A stretch of DNA of 35,221 nucleotides, taken from positions 1-35,221 of the forward strand of contig CAZMZC010000034.1 of assembly GCA_964570685.1 (NCBI GenBank), written 5' to 3'. Each line of letters starts with the position of its first letter. Position 1 is the stretch's first letter. This DNA comes from UBA1189 sp964570685 (GTDB lineage Bacteria; Bacteroidota; Bacteroidia; Bacteroidales; Bacteroidaceae). Shown in pieces: positions 14,963 to 23,989 of this stretch. A program made the position numbers and the translations under genes. Below the pieces are notes generated by a model that made no database searches, was not told the DNA's origin, and worked only from the letters and a program-made list of their open reading frames with translations.

Positions 14963-17122
14963 CTATTCCACGATGGTCATCTCATCGATGAGATGCTTGC
15001 AGCCACCCAGCTTCTCCAATATGAAGAGCACGTAGCGGATGTCTACCACGATGCAGCGTTGCTTGTCGTTGTCGAAGTTGATGTCGCCGCTCAGCGACTC
15101 CCAGTTGCCGTCGAAGGCCGCGCCGATGAGTTCGCCGTTGGCATTCATCACGGGGCTACCACTGTTTCCGCCAGTGATATCATTGGTGGTGATGAAGTTG
15201 ACGGGCAAGCGGCCATCGCTCAGGGCATAGCGGCCATAGTCCTTGGCGGCATAGAGCTGCTTGAGCTTCTCGGGCACTACAAACTCGGAATTGGTGGGGT
15301 CTTCCTTCTCCATGACACCTTCGAGCGTGGTGTAGTAATCGTAATTGATGCCATTCTTGGGGCTATAGGACTTCACTGTACCATAGGTAAGGCGCAAGGT
15401 GAAGTTGGCGTCGGGAGCCTTGGGCGTGGGAGCATACATCTCGCAGAGACCACGCACATAGGTCTTGTGAAGGAGCTGCAACTCGTCGCGAGTAGCGGCT
15501 GTGGCTGCATTGAGACGGGTATACATCTCCCACTTGCCACGCGAGAAGGCAGTTGCCAAGTCTTTATCGATGGCTTTAGCCGAAGGTTTCTTGAGGAACT
15601 TCTCGAGATTCTGTTCGCTGGCGGTGATGGAGTTGTCGTACATATCGTCGATGTAGCGGTCGATGTCGCCCTTATACTCTTTGTCGATGGTGCCATAGAA
15701 GGCGGGCAACTCGATGTTCATCTCCCTATAGAGGGCAAAGAGGGCCTTGGCCACTTTACGGTCTACCTCATGGTCGTAGTCCTTATTATGTACTTGGGCA
15801 TAGGACTTGCGCAGTTCGTCGCTCCACTTGGCTACGGCCTCCTTGTTCTTACCCTTGATGGCCACCTTGAGGCTGTCCATCACGCGGTAGGGAGCACCAA
15901 ACTCAATACCCATCATGAAGGTCTCGGTGAAGGCCATGCGCAGATAGGTAATAGGAGAACTCTCGGCTATCACCTCATCAATCTTTGCCACCACGGCAGC
16001 ATACTCATCGTTGCCCTTCTCGGCAGCAAAGCGGGCAAAGCGGGCCTCCTGTTCGCTCTTGGCCTCACGCACCTTGTTGTCGATGATGGCTTTGTTCATG
16101 CCAATAGAGTTCTTCCAATAGTTACTGCTGCTGGCATACTTGCCAGCATATTGGATACGTACCTTGTCGCTGGCCGCCATCTCACGCTTGAGTACCTCCT
16201 GACGAGCCTCACGAACCTGGATACGCGGAGTGTTCTGGCAATCCATACGTTGCTGTATTTCACTGCGGGTAAGGAATCGCTGGGTGCTGCCAGGGAATCC
16301 CATCACCATGGCGTAATCACCCTCATCGAGTCCCTTAATAGAAATGCTCAGGTGCTTGGGAGTGCGGAGAGGCACGTTGTCCTCACTATACAGGGCTGGA
16401 TTGCCCAACGAGTCGGCATAGATACGGAACATGGAGAAGTCGCCCGTGTGGCGCGGCCACATCCAATTGTCGGTCTCTCCGCCAAACTTACCTACCGACG
16501 AGGGAGGTGCGGCTACCATGCGCACATCGGAGTATACCTTGAGGAAGAACAGGTAGTAGCGGTTACCAGCATAGAAGGGACGCACCAAAGCTTCTACTCC
16601 CGGCACACCATCATATTCGCTCTGCTGTAGCTCCTCGCGAGCCATCTTGTCGAGGAATACATAAGACAGCGACTCATTGACACTGATGCTGTCGCTCTCT
16701 ATCAAGGCATTCACCTTATCGGTAACGTCTACAATCTTCTCCACGAAGGTAAACTCAAGTCCAGGTGTAGGCAGTTCCTCGGCACGGGTCATTGCCCAGA
16801 ATCCGTCGGTAAGGTAGTCGTGCTCTACCGAGCTGTGCTGCTGAATGGCCCCATAGCCACAGTGATGGTTGGTGAGGATGAGCCCCTCGGGCGATACAAT
16901 CTCACCCGTACATCCACCACCGAAGATACCCACGGCATCCTTAATAGAGGGAGCAGCGGGGTTGTAGAGGTCGGTGCCTTCGAGCTGCAGGCCCTGCTTC
17001 TTCATCTGGTCTACCAAGTACTGCTCCTCCATCATCTGGAGCAGCCACATTCCTTCGTCGGCTCTCACGCCCAAGATGGCGCAGGCCAACATCATCGTCA
17101 CATAGAATCTCTGTTTTCTCAT
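14963..17122 (-). CDS. S46 dipeptidyl peptidase, DPP7-like
   Basis: 719 residues with a signal peptide (about 1-21, ...ILGVRADEG), the usual length of S46 peptidases. Catalytic features are LTNHHCGYGAIQ (His86/87), the GGETDNWMWPRHTGDFS block (Asp228) and GGNSGSPV (Ser654). These enzymes remove dipeptides from the N-terminus of peptides in the periplasm. The residue 18 positions after Ser654 is Gly (AFDGNWE), where the Asp/Glu-specific DPP11 type carries Arg, so the broad hydrophobic-preferring DPP7 type is favoured. It is last in the minus-strand series, 25 bp after the GH2-like gene, and ends at the 14891 hairpin. It could feed peptides released from glycoproteins to a peptide-fermenting metabolism. 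Confidence 0.88.
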   Translation of the reverse strand: MRKQRFYVTMMLACAILGVRADEGMWLLQMMEEQYLVDQMKKQGLQLEGTDLYNPAAPSIKDAVGIFGGGCTGEIVSPEGLILTNHHCGYGAIQQHSSVEHDYLTDGFWAMTRAEELPTPGLEFTFVEKIVDVTDKVNALIESDSISVNESLSYVFLDKMAREELQQSEYDGVPGVEALVRPFYAGNRYYLFFLKVYSDVRMVAAPPSSVGKFGGETDNWMWPRHTGDFSMFRIYADSLGNPALYSEDNVPLRTPKHLSISIKGLDEGDYAMVMGFPGSTQRFLTRSEIQQRMDCQNTPRIQVREARQEVLKREMAASDKVRIQYAGKYASSSNYWKNSIGMNKAIIDNKVREAKSEQEARFARFAAEKGNDEYAAVVAKIDEVIAESSPITYLRMAFTETFMMGIEFGAPYRVMDSLKVAIKGKNKEAVAKWSDELRKSYAQVHNKDYDHEVDRKVAKALFALYREMNIELPAFYGTIDKEYKGDIDRYIDDMYDNSITASEQNLEKFLKKPSAKAIDKDLATAFSRGKWEMYTRLNAATAATRDELQLLHKTYVRGLCEMYAPTPKAPDANFTLRLTYGTVKSYSPKNGINYDYYTTLEGVMEKEDPTNSEFVVPEKLKQLYAAKDYGRYALSDGRLPVNFITTNDITGGNSGSPVMNANGELIGAAFDGNWESLSGDINFDNDKQRCIVVDIRYVLFILEKLGGCKHLIDEMTIVE

Positions 17123-17147
17123 TGTCGTTTGTTTATTGTCATTTTAG

Positions 17148-19715
17148 TTATCTATAGTCTTCTGCCTTATAGGGTGATATGTTGTTGAGCTTGCCTATCT
17201 CACCAGCCACCACAGGTGTGGTCATCAAGCGATGGAAATCGGCCACGGTGATAGCCGTCTTCGGAGCAAAGTGCTGCGAGGTCATATAGCGCAGCACGCT
17301 CAGGTAGAACTGTTCGCCCTCGGGATACTCAGCAGCCTTTTCCAGGTCGCTCATCACCACGAGCAGCTTACCCTTGCCCACGGCAAACTCAAACACGAGG
17401 CCCAGTTTGTGGTTACGTTCTATATTGTCGATAACCTGCACGATAGGACGGTAGTCGGCAGCCGTATTGTCGAGCTTGAAAGGGTGACTGGCCTTGATGA
17501 CGGGGAACCACTGCCAGTTGGTGTGCATCTCAGTGGGGAAGCTGGCAAAGAGGGGATGCGCAGGATCGGTGAGGATGCCCAGCGTGCCGGGCGACACGTG
17601 GCGATTGTTGTTCTCCGAGATGGTCTTAAACATGCGGTAGTTCCAGTAATCGGTTTGGAAGAGTCCACCCACGGTTTGCTCCGAGGCATCGGGCATGAGC
17701 AGTACCGACTCGCCATTCTCGAGGCGGCGAGCAACATCGGCCGTCAAGGTGCGGACGATGAGAGTGCTCTCCTTCAGCGTTTCAAGGTCGTTCTTTGCAG
17801 GATATACCCAGATGTCATACGTATTGCACTCTGTATTACCCTCGACCTGCAGTGTCAGCTTCAACTGAGTGGCTTGCTGATAACCACTCAGGTCTATGTC
17901 GAGCACACCGGCATCGATGAGTCCAAACTTGTCGGTGGCTATGGTGAGTGCTCCGCTCTTTTCTCCGAGAGTCCAAGTTACGGTCTTTCCTTTCAGACTA
18001 TTCTCGCCATAGTTGGCAATCTGAACGTCGGCATGCAGCACCTCATCGTTGGTGTAGCAAAACTTATCCGCAATGAGCAGGGGCACCACTGGAGCGCAGA
18101 ATCCGCGCCACTCCTCAGCAGTGCACAGCCCCTTCGAGTCGAGGAAAGCATCGAGGATGCCTACATAGGCACTCCCCTGCCCCGGATAGTCCTGCAGGTC
18201 GAGCAGCTGGAATCCGGCCATATTCGGTGTGCGCAGATCCATCTCGATGTCCTGCTTGTAGAGGCGCAATGACCACTGACCGCTGGCTTGGCGGAAGGCC
18301 TTGGCCTGATCGGCCATGCCCGCCTTCTCCAGCCGGTCGCGGAAGATCTCCATATTATAAGGATAGAGCGCGCCCGTGTATTTGGCTATCTCGCCGTAGT
18401 TCGGGTAGGTCTGAAACTGGGCCGTCTCATGCGAGATGATGGGCACCTCGGCACGCGAGCACCCCTCCGCAAAGTTCATCCGTGTGTTGGGATAGAAATG
18501 ATTGATCATACCTCCGTCGGCAGCATCGGCAAAGGAGAACGAGCCGCGTGTATGGGTACCATAGTTGCCCCATCCCTCACCGCCTACACGGCAGGTGACG
18601 AAGAAGTCCATACTGGGATTCACTCCCTGATAGCCCAGATAGTAATTGGAGCTGAGCGTATAGATTTTGTCGGGAGACATCGTGCGGAAGTGCTCGATAA
18701 GTTCGGTCATCTTGGGGATGCTGCCACGCAGTTCGTTGCCCAGCGCAAACATGCGGAATGAGGGGTGATGAGCATATTCACGCATGACGGCCTCGCCCTC
18801 GGCCAACAGGAAGTCCATCAGCACCGTATCCTTGGGATTGACGTCGCCCCAGAAGGGGAGTTCGGGCTGTAGGTAGATGCCACACTCGTCGGCCGCCACG
18901 AAAGCCGCCTCGGGAGGGCACCACGAATGGAACCGCACGTGGTTGAGCCCATACTCCTGACACACTTTGAAGTAGTGGCGCCACGAATCCACATCCATAG
19001 CCACATGGCCCGTCAGAGGCCATACACACGCATCGTGCCTACCACGGAGGTAGATGGGATAACCACCAGCAAAGAACTGCTGTCCCTCGATATGGAAGTC
19101 CTTGAAGGCAGGGTGCACAGGAATCTGCGGTTTCTCGGGCAGCGAGGTGGCGAGAGAGATCTCACCTATGATACCGTTCCAATTGGTCTGCGTATTCTCC
19201 GTGTAGGCATGGCTACTGTCATACACTTGCCAGGGCACGCCACTGCCATTGTCTACCATGATAGCCAGCTCATGCACACCGGGAGTGAGCGCAGCCGTGA
19301 GGTCAAATCGCTGGGGAGTAGAGATATTATTGGCCGAGCCCACCAATACGCCATCGACATACACTTCTGTAGGTTTGGTACGCTCCAATGTCAAGTAGAC
19401 ATTCTCACCCGCCCACTTTTCGGGGATGGTCACCGTGCGGCGATACCATGCCCGTCCCTTATAGGAGTATGGGCGCGAGAGATGGGTAGTCTCACCCTTC
19501 CACGCTATAGGGTCGCCCTTACGGTTGGTATCGGTAGTGCCCGGAAGCACTATCGTATCACTCATCGCATCGTCGGGTTTTACCTGTCCGTCCCTATCAA
19601 GGGCAAACTGCCATACGCCACTCAGGTCGATGCGTTCCTCACCTGGAGTACATGAGAAGAGGCTCAACGCAACGGTACATAACAGAAATAACTTTTTCAT
19701 CATTTTCACATACAT
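17148..19715 (-). CDS. GH2-like beta-glycosidase lipoprotein
   Basis: 855 residues. The lipobox is LFSC (Cys22), so the enzyme is a lipoprotein; M1, M5 or M6 could start it, and M5/M6 would give the more usual signal length. Residues about 30-190 form the GH2 jelly-roll sugar-binding domain (RAWYRRTVTIPEKW). The TIM barrel begins near 207 (HPAFKDFHIEG ... NHVRFHSWCPPEAAF), leaving no obvious room for the usual Ig-like middle domain. Candidate catalytic residues are Glu328 (ALGNELRG) and Glu430 (PIISHETAQ). The 400-residue C-terminal part is beta-rich and unassigned. The bond cleaved cannot be decided; beta-galactosidase or beta-glucuronidase-like are possible. It is 19 bp downstream of the GH27 gene. 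Confidence 0.75.
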   Translation of the reverse strand: MYVKMMKKLFLLCTVALSLFSCTPGEERIDLSGVWQFALDRDGQVKPDDAMSDTIVLPGTTDTNRKGDPIAWKGETTHLSRPYSYKGRAWYRRTVTIPEKWAGENVYLTLERTKPTEVYVDGVLVGSANNISTPQRFDLTAALTPGVHELAIMVDNGSGVPWQVYDSSHAYTENTQTNWNGIIGEISLATSLPEKPQIPVHPAFKDFHIEGQQFFAGGYPIYLRGRHDACVWPLTGHVAMDVDSWRHYFKVCQEYGLNHVRFHSWCPPEAAFVAADECGIYLQPELPFWGDVNPKDTVLMDFLLAEGEAVMREYAHHPSFRMFALGNELRGSIPKMTELIEHFRTMSPDKIYTLSSNYYLGYQGVNPSMDFFVTCRVGGEGWGNYGTHTRGSFSFADAADGGMINHFYPNTRMNFAEGCSRAEVPIISHETAQFQTYPNYGEIAKYTGALYPYNMEIFRDRLEKAGMADQAKAFRQASGQWSLRLYKQDIEMDLRTPNMAGFQLLDLQDYPGQGSAYVGILDAFLDSKGLCTAEEWRGFCAPVVPLLIADKFCYTNDEVLHADVQIANYGENSLKGKTVTWTLGEKSGALTIATDKFGLIDAGVLDIDLSGYQQATQLKLTLQVEGNTECNTYDIWVYPAKNDLETLKESTLIVRTLTADVARRLENGESVLLMPDASEQTVGGLFQTDYWNYRMFKTISENNNRHVSPGTLGILTDPAHPLFASFPTEMHTNWQWFPVIKASHPFKLDNTAADYRPIVQVIDNIERNHKLGLVFEFAVGKGKLLVVMSDLEKAAEYPEGEQFYLSVLRYMTSQHFAPKTAITVADFHRLMTTPVVAGEIGKLNNISPYKAEDYR

Positions 19716-19734
19716 ATTATAGAGTTTTCAATCG

Positions 19735-22536
19735 TCATTCTATCAGGATTTTCTCTCCTTTACATATATATATGCCGCTCTGTAGAGGCGATTCACCATA
19801 TACAGAAGCACTTGCGACCTTGCGTCCATCAAGTGTATATACCATATTGGAGAGATTCTGCTTTCCATCGCCAGATAGCTTATCCATCGATGTTTCGCCT
19901 TTTACAGAGATGACGAGTGGCTCAGATGTAGCATTGGCGATGCTTGTAGTACCGCTATAAAGTGCCTTGACAGTATAAATGCCAGGCTGCATCTGCTTGC
20001 ATGTGTATACCGCCTTACCATCAGCATCGAGTGTAAGAGTACCAATGATACGGTCGTCACAATGAAGCTGTATGTAGCCTTCCGTTGCTCCACTCACACT
20101 CACGGCGATATCGAATGGCATCCCTACCTGCTGCTCGGCATTTGCCTCAATGTCTACACTCGCCACATCGGCACGTTCGGTTGCACTTACCCTATATAGG
20201 CGACTGCCATGAGCATAGATCGTATCGGAATATTCTGCATTGACAAAGGTGCCCATCGGCTTTCCCTGCCACATCTCGGTCAACAGGCATGGCTGATCGG
20301 GGGCAAAGCCCAAAGTCGTGAGATCAAGTGGGACAATATCGTAGCTGACAGGTGCAGGGTCTTCGGTAAAGATACGGAACTCCATTGTCACATTCGAGCC
20401 CGAAGGGGCATTCTTCACCTCATCATCATAGCCTACCACAGACTTGAAGGCAACATACTCGTGCCCTTCCGGTAGGGTAAAGGTCAGCATCGAGGGAGCA
20501 TTCGTACCGAATCCCTTGGCATAGGTAGTTCCCTTCACACGAATGGCATTGCCGTCATTACTCCGATTCTTGCGCGGTGAGTTCCAACCGTTGATGGGAT
20601 TGGCATCCCAGTTCAAGATATCACCCAAGGCTGTTTCATTACCTTCGGCATCAACAAGTACAGGATTGGCCCAGTCGGCATGGTCATAGCCGAGGCCATC
20701 GCCTCCGTTAGTCACTACGAGGTATAGTTTCTCGGCACCAGTAATATCGGCTTGCAAGGTTTGCCCATTTCGATTCTCAGCTTTGCGACTCACCAGCCCA
20801 CTAGTAGCAAGTTGCTTGGCAGGATCCACACGCAACACCTTAGAGCCAGCATTGCCATCGGTCACCTCCTCACGATAGGTAGGGTCTTCTGTAAATACCA
20901 TAAACTCTACCGACGACTTGCTTCCCTGATCGGTACCCGTCTTGTCCAAGCCCGCCTTGGCAGTAAATTTCACGGCATTAGCAGGAATATCAAAGAGTAG
21001 CATCGAATTGGCGTGTGTGGCAAATCCCTTCTGATAAGTCTTTCCATCAATCACCAAGGAGCCACCATTGAGGTTCTTGTTGGTCTGTATGCTTCCCCAG
21101 CCGCAGGTGCCGTGTACGTAACCTTGTGCCGTGAGGTCAATGGTAGTGCCATCGGCCAGCGTGACGGTAGGATTTATCCAGTCGGCATGGTCGCAATCGT
21201 AACTATCGCCTCCGTCAGTAGCAATCAAGACTAAAGTAGTGCTTCCCTCAGGGATAACAGCTTCCACATCGGTGGCATAACCAGTCGTGAGGTATGATAT
21301 GGTACCACTACGATAGATGGCATTCTTGGGATTCACATACTCCGCACCACCAGCATTAAAGAGCGCCACAAACTTGTCTCCATTGGCGGGGTCGTCAGCT
21401 GTCCAGACAATACGGTTATCTTCCCTACTAAGCTGATGGTTACCAGCTGAATAGCTGTGCATATATAGTACATCCCGATTGGTAAGCAAGCGATTGTCCT
21501 CATCGCGATTCTTGGGCATATGGCCTCCATACATCAATGGCGACTTAAAGATAGTCCACAGATTCATCATTGTGTATTGCTCATCCTCCGTAAATCCACA
21601 CCAGCGCTCAGCACCACGTTCGCCACGTATACTGATGCGTCCTAGCGGCAGCATATCGGCATCGGGCCAAGTACCGGGAGCGATATGAGGAGCCCACTTG
21701 GCACACACTTGGAACTGATAGTTGAGCTGACTCCAATTGTCCCAAAAGTCATCGACCGTACGCCACATATTGGCATGCGCCTTCACGTGCTCCACCTCAC
21801 CCAAAGGAGTCTCACCCGGTGAAATGCTCAGCACGATAGGTCGACCGCAATAGTCAATGGCACGACGTATCATCTCAATCTCTGCCTTATGGTACGGACG
21901 AGCGATATCGTCAATCTTGATAAAGTCGACTCCCCACTCGGCATAGAGTTCAAAAATAGAATTATAATATTCCTGTGCACCCGGTTTCGAGTAGTCTACC
22001 TTATAATTATCGCGCAGCCACGTGCAAGCCGAGTCGTTATTGGCTATCATATCGCAAGTGATGCCGTCTGTACCCTTCACGGGTAGCTTCTTCTGGGCTG
22101 CTATCTTAGGCAAGCCGCGCATGATATGTATGCCAAACTTCAGTCCCTTGCCGTGCACATAGTCGGCCAACGGCTTGAACCCCTTGTCATTGGCAGCCGA
22201 AGGGAAGCGGTTTATGGCTGGTGTGTAGCGCCCATACTCATCGTATACGTATATGGGATTAGTCTGGTTATACCCTCCAGCCTTGTCATTCTCAACAAAC
22301 CAGCGGATATCTACCACCACATATTCCCAACCATACTCAGCCAAATGCTCGGCCATATAGTCGGCATTGGCTTTAACTTCACTCTCTACCACTGTGGGAC
22401 CAAAGCAATCCCACGAGTTCCAGCCCATAGGAGGAGTGAGCGCCCACGTCTGATACTCCATTTCCTTTCCGGTCTGTGCCACTGCGGCTAAAGCCATCAG
22501 GTTTGTCGCTATCAGCAATAAAAATCGTCTTTTCAT
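19735..22536 (-). CDS. GH27 alpha-galactosidase with two NPCBM modules
   Basis: 933 residues with a signal peptide (1-20, ALAAVAQ). The GH27 barrel spans about 33-375: PPMGWNSWDCF (35-45), nucleophile Asp209 in FIKIDD, acid/base Asp262 or 263 in RTVDDFWDNW. The beta-sandwich that follows the barrel in GH27 starts at IVWTADD...VALFNAG (376-396) and seems to resume at about 735-785 (GTFVNAEYSDTIYAHGSRLYRV). In between lie two NPCBM-type modules, each with a DHADWxNP and a KGFxTxxxSML motif (about 440-550 and 610-725). After an Ig-like stretch the protein ends with TLDGRKV...GIYICKGEKILIE, a tail typical of Prevotella/Bacteroides secreted proteins. It removes terminal alpha-galactose; the sulfatase neighbour suggests sulfated substrates. 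Confidence 0.85.
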   Translation of the reverse strand: MKRRFLLLIATNLMALAAVAQTGKEMEYQTWALTPPMGWNSWDCFGPTVVESEVKANADYMAEHLAEYGWEYVVVDIRWFVENDKAGGYNQTNPIYVYDEYGRYTPAINRFPSAANDKGFKPLADYVHGKGLKFGIHIMRGLPKIAAQKKLPVKGTDGITCDMIANNDSACTWLRDNYKVDYSKPGAQEYYNSIFELYAEWGVDFIKIDDIARPYHKAEIEMIRRAIDYCGRPIVLSISPGETPLGEVEHVKAHANMWRTVDDFWDNWSQLNYQFQVCAKWAPHIAPGTWPDADMLPLGRISIRGERGAERWCGFTEDEQYTMMNLWTIFKSPLMYGGHMPKNRDEDNRLLTNRDVLYMHSYSAGNHQLSREDNRIVWTADDPANGDKFVALFNAGGAEYVNPKNAIYRSGTISYLTTGYATDVEAVIPEGSTTLVLIATDGGDSYDCDHADWINPTVTLADGTTIDLTAQGYVHGTCGWGSIQTNKNLNGGSLVIDGKTYQKGFATHANSMLLFDIPANAVKFTAKAGLDKTGTDQGSKSSVEFMVFTEDPTYREEVTDGNAGSKVLRVDPAKQLATSGLVSRKAENRNGQTLQADITGAEKLYLVVTNGGDGLGYDHADWANPVLVDAEGNETALGDILNWDANPINGWNSPRKNRSNDGNAIRVKGTTYAKGFGTNAPSMLTFTLPEGHEYVAFKSVVGYDDEVKNAPSGSNVTMEFRIFTEDPAPVSYDIVPLDLTTLGFAPDQPCLLTEMWQGKPMGTFVNAEYSDTIYAHGSRLYRVSATERADVASVDIEANAEQQVGMPFDIAVSVSGATEGYIQLHCDDRIIGTLTLDADGKAVYTCKQMQPGIYTVKALYSGTTSIANATSEPLVISVKGETSMDKLSGDGKQNLSNMVYTLDGRKVASASVYGESPLQSGIYICKGEKILIE

Positions 22537-22556
22537 ATTATCTTATATAATAAATA

Positions 22557-23930
22557 TCACTTAGGGAAGTTTGGCGACGGGCGATGCTCAAGCCGCATGA
22601 GACTATCCATCTCTGCAACCAATGCAGGATAGAGTGTCGCCAGATTGGTAGTCTCGTTGGGGTCGGTGTTGATACGGTACAGTTCAAGTGGAGTATTCCG
22701 CTTCACCGATACGGCTTTCCACTCCCCTCGAATGGCCGCTCGCTGCTTCCCTGGGAACTCCCAATATAGCAACCGGCTATCCGTATCCATCGGGGTGTTG
22801 CCGTCATAGAACAATGGGGCGACATTCGTGCCATCTATCTCCTGAGGCAGATATGCTGCGGCGCCGGCTACATGAGCGAGTGTAGGCATCACATCGGGGA
22901 ACCATATGCGATTGTCAACGGTCTGTGGTGCCACATGCCTCGGCATATTGACAATGAAAGGTACACGCAAACCTCCTTCGTACATCTGGGCCTTCATGCC
23001 ACGCAGGTCGCCCACACAACGTAGAGTTTCACGCGGAGCCTGACGAGCTGCACCATTATCAGAAGCGAAGATGACAAGGGTGTTGTCGCGTAGACCAAGA
23101 GAGTCCAGTTCGGCCAGCACACGCCCGACAGCACTGTCCATATGGGTTATCAGCGAAGCATATCGCTGGGTATTGGCTTCCCAAGGTGTATGGGCGTACC
23201 AATGAGTATCATCTATATTATAAGGCTCGTGCGGAGCATCGTAGGCCAAATAGAGGAAGAAGGGATAGTCTTGGTTACGACGTATGAAGCGAATGGCATC
23301 ATCGGTAGAGAGGTCGGTGTTGTGAATGGCATGTGCCCCACCCTCATTCTCTACAATATTTATCAACTCCCTGCCATGAAAACGATAGTAGGGATAATAA
23401 TAAGGATCATTGGAATGGGCTGTACTGATGAGCCAACCATAAAATTCATCGAATCCACGATTGAGGGGTGTGGCCTCGGGATTAAAGCCGTCGAGATGCC
23501 ATTTGTTGACCAAACAGGTGCGATAGCCTGCTGCTCGAAGCACATCGGCAATCGTAGTGTCAGACTCCAGCAAGTGCATACGACGGATGGTCTGCTCCCC
23601 TTTCTTGCCCTCAATGCCCCCAGCCTGCACAAAATTATCACGAATAGTGCTATGCCCCGTATGCTTACCTGTCATCAAAGTACAGCGTGATGGAGAACTC
23701 ACAGCCGAGCCTGCATAGCAGCGGGTGAATCGGGCCCCCGTAGCTGCCAACCGATCGATGACAGGGGTCTCAACATACTCATTGCCATAGCAGGACAAAT
23801 CGGCATAGCCGAGATCATCGGCAAGAATAAACACGATATTGGGACGCGGCGAAGCAACTTCGCTTTGGGCATAAGCCTGCATGGTGGAGGTAGCAAGTAA
23901 CCCAACAGCGCAAAGAGGGAGATTCTTCAT
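22557..23930 (-). CDS. Ser-type S1 family sulfatase
   Basis: 457 residues from the ATG at 23930, chosen because it opens a signal peptide (about 1-22, ending QAYAQ); the longer frame from 23981 runs into a hairpin. Metal-binding RPNIVFILADDLG is at 29-41. The maturation motif is S-S-P-S-R (Ser78-Arg82) followed by CTLMTGKHTGH, so the formylglycine precursor is Ser, not Cys. Ser-type sulfatases need an anaerobic radical-SAM maturase, which is not in this window. Other S1 features are IFASDNGA and GLRVPFIV. Hydrolyses sulfate esters, probably on sugars, in the periplasm. Followed 20 bp later by the GH27 gene, which suggests desulfation then removal of alpha-galactose. The S1 subfamily was not determined. 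Confidence 0.88.
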   Translation of the reverse strand: MKNLPLCAVGLLATSTMQAYAQSEVASPRPNIVFILADDLGYADLSCYGNEYVETPVIDRLAATGARFTRCYAGSAVSSPSRCTLMTGKHTGHSTIRDNFVQAGGIEGKKGEQTIRRMHLLESDTTIADVLRAAGYRTCLVNKWHLDGFNPEATPLNRGFDEFYGWLISTAHSNDPYYYPYYRFHGRELINIVENEGGAHAIHNTDLSTDDAIRFIRRNQDYPFFLYLAYDAPHEPYNIDDTHWYAHTPWEANTQRYASLITHMDSAVGRVLAELDSLGLRDNTLVIFASDNGAARQAPRETLRCVGDLRGMKAQMYEGGLRVPFIVNMPRHVAPQTVDNRIWFPDVMPTLAHVAGAAAYLPQEIDGTNVAPLFYDGNTPMDTDSRLLYWEFPGKQRAAIRGEWKAVSVKRNTPLELYRINTDPNETTNLATLYPALVAEMDSLMRLEHRPSPNFPK

Positions 23931-23946
23931 AGTACCTATTATTATA

Positions 23947-23970
23947 GTGGGGCAGGCTCCCCTGCCCCAC
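23947..23970. other. GC-rich hairpin between nitroreductase and sulfatase genes
   Basis: A perfect 10-bp stem, GTGGGGCAGG with CCTGCCCCAC, and a 4-nt loop, in a 59-bp gap. On the transcribed minus strand no T-run follows it, so it is a weak candidate terminator. It may be a REP-like unit or a processing site inside the operon. Confidence 0.65.
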
Positions 23971-23989
23971 CCGATCATCATTACCGGAC

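Noticed and set aside
14921..16630. 569-codon open frame on the plus strand
   Set aside because: It lies antisense to the S46 peptidase, whose catalytic motifs are clear, and its translation is a low-complexity shadow.
17232..18272. 346-codon plus-strand frame within the GH2-like gene
   Set aside because: Antisense shadow of a coding gene with clear domains and lipobox; no recognisable protein features.
23947..23970. Intrinsic terminator between the nitroreductase and sulfatase genes
   Set aside because: No T-run follows the hairpin on the transcribed strand, so it is listed as an unassigned hairpin.
23931..23981. Longer N-terminus for the sulfatase
   Set aside because: It reads through the GC-rich hairpin; the ATG at 23930 gives a proper signal peptide.
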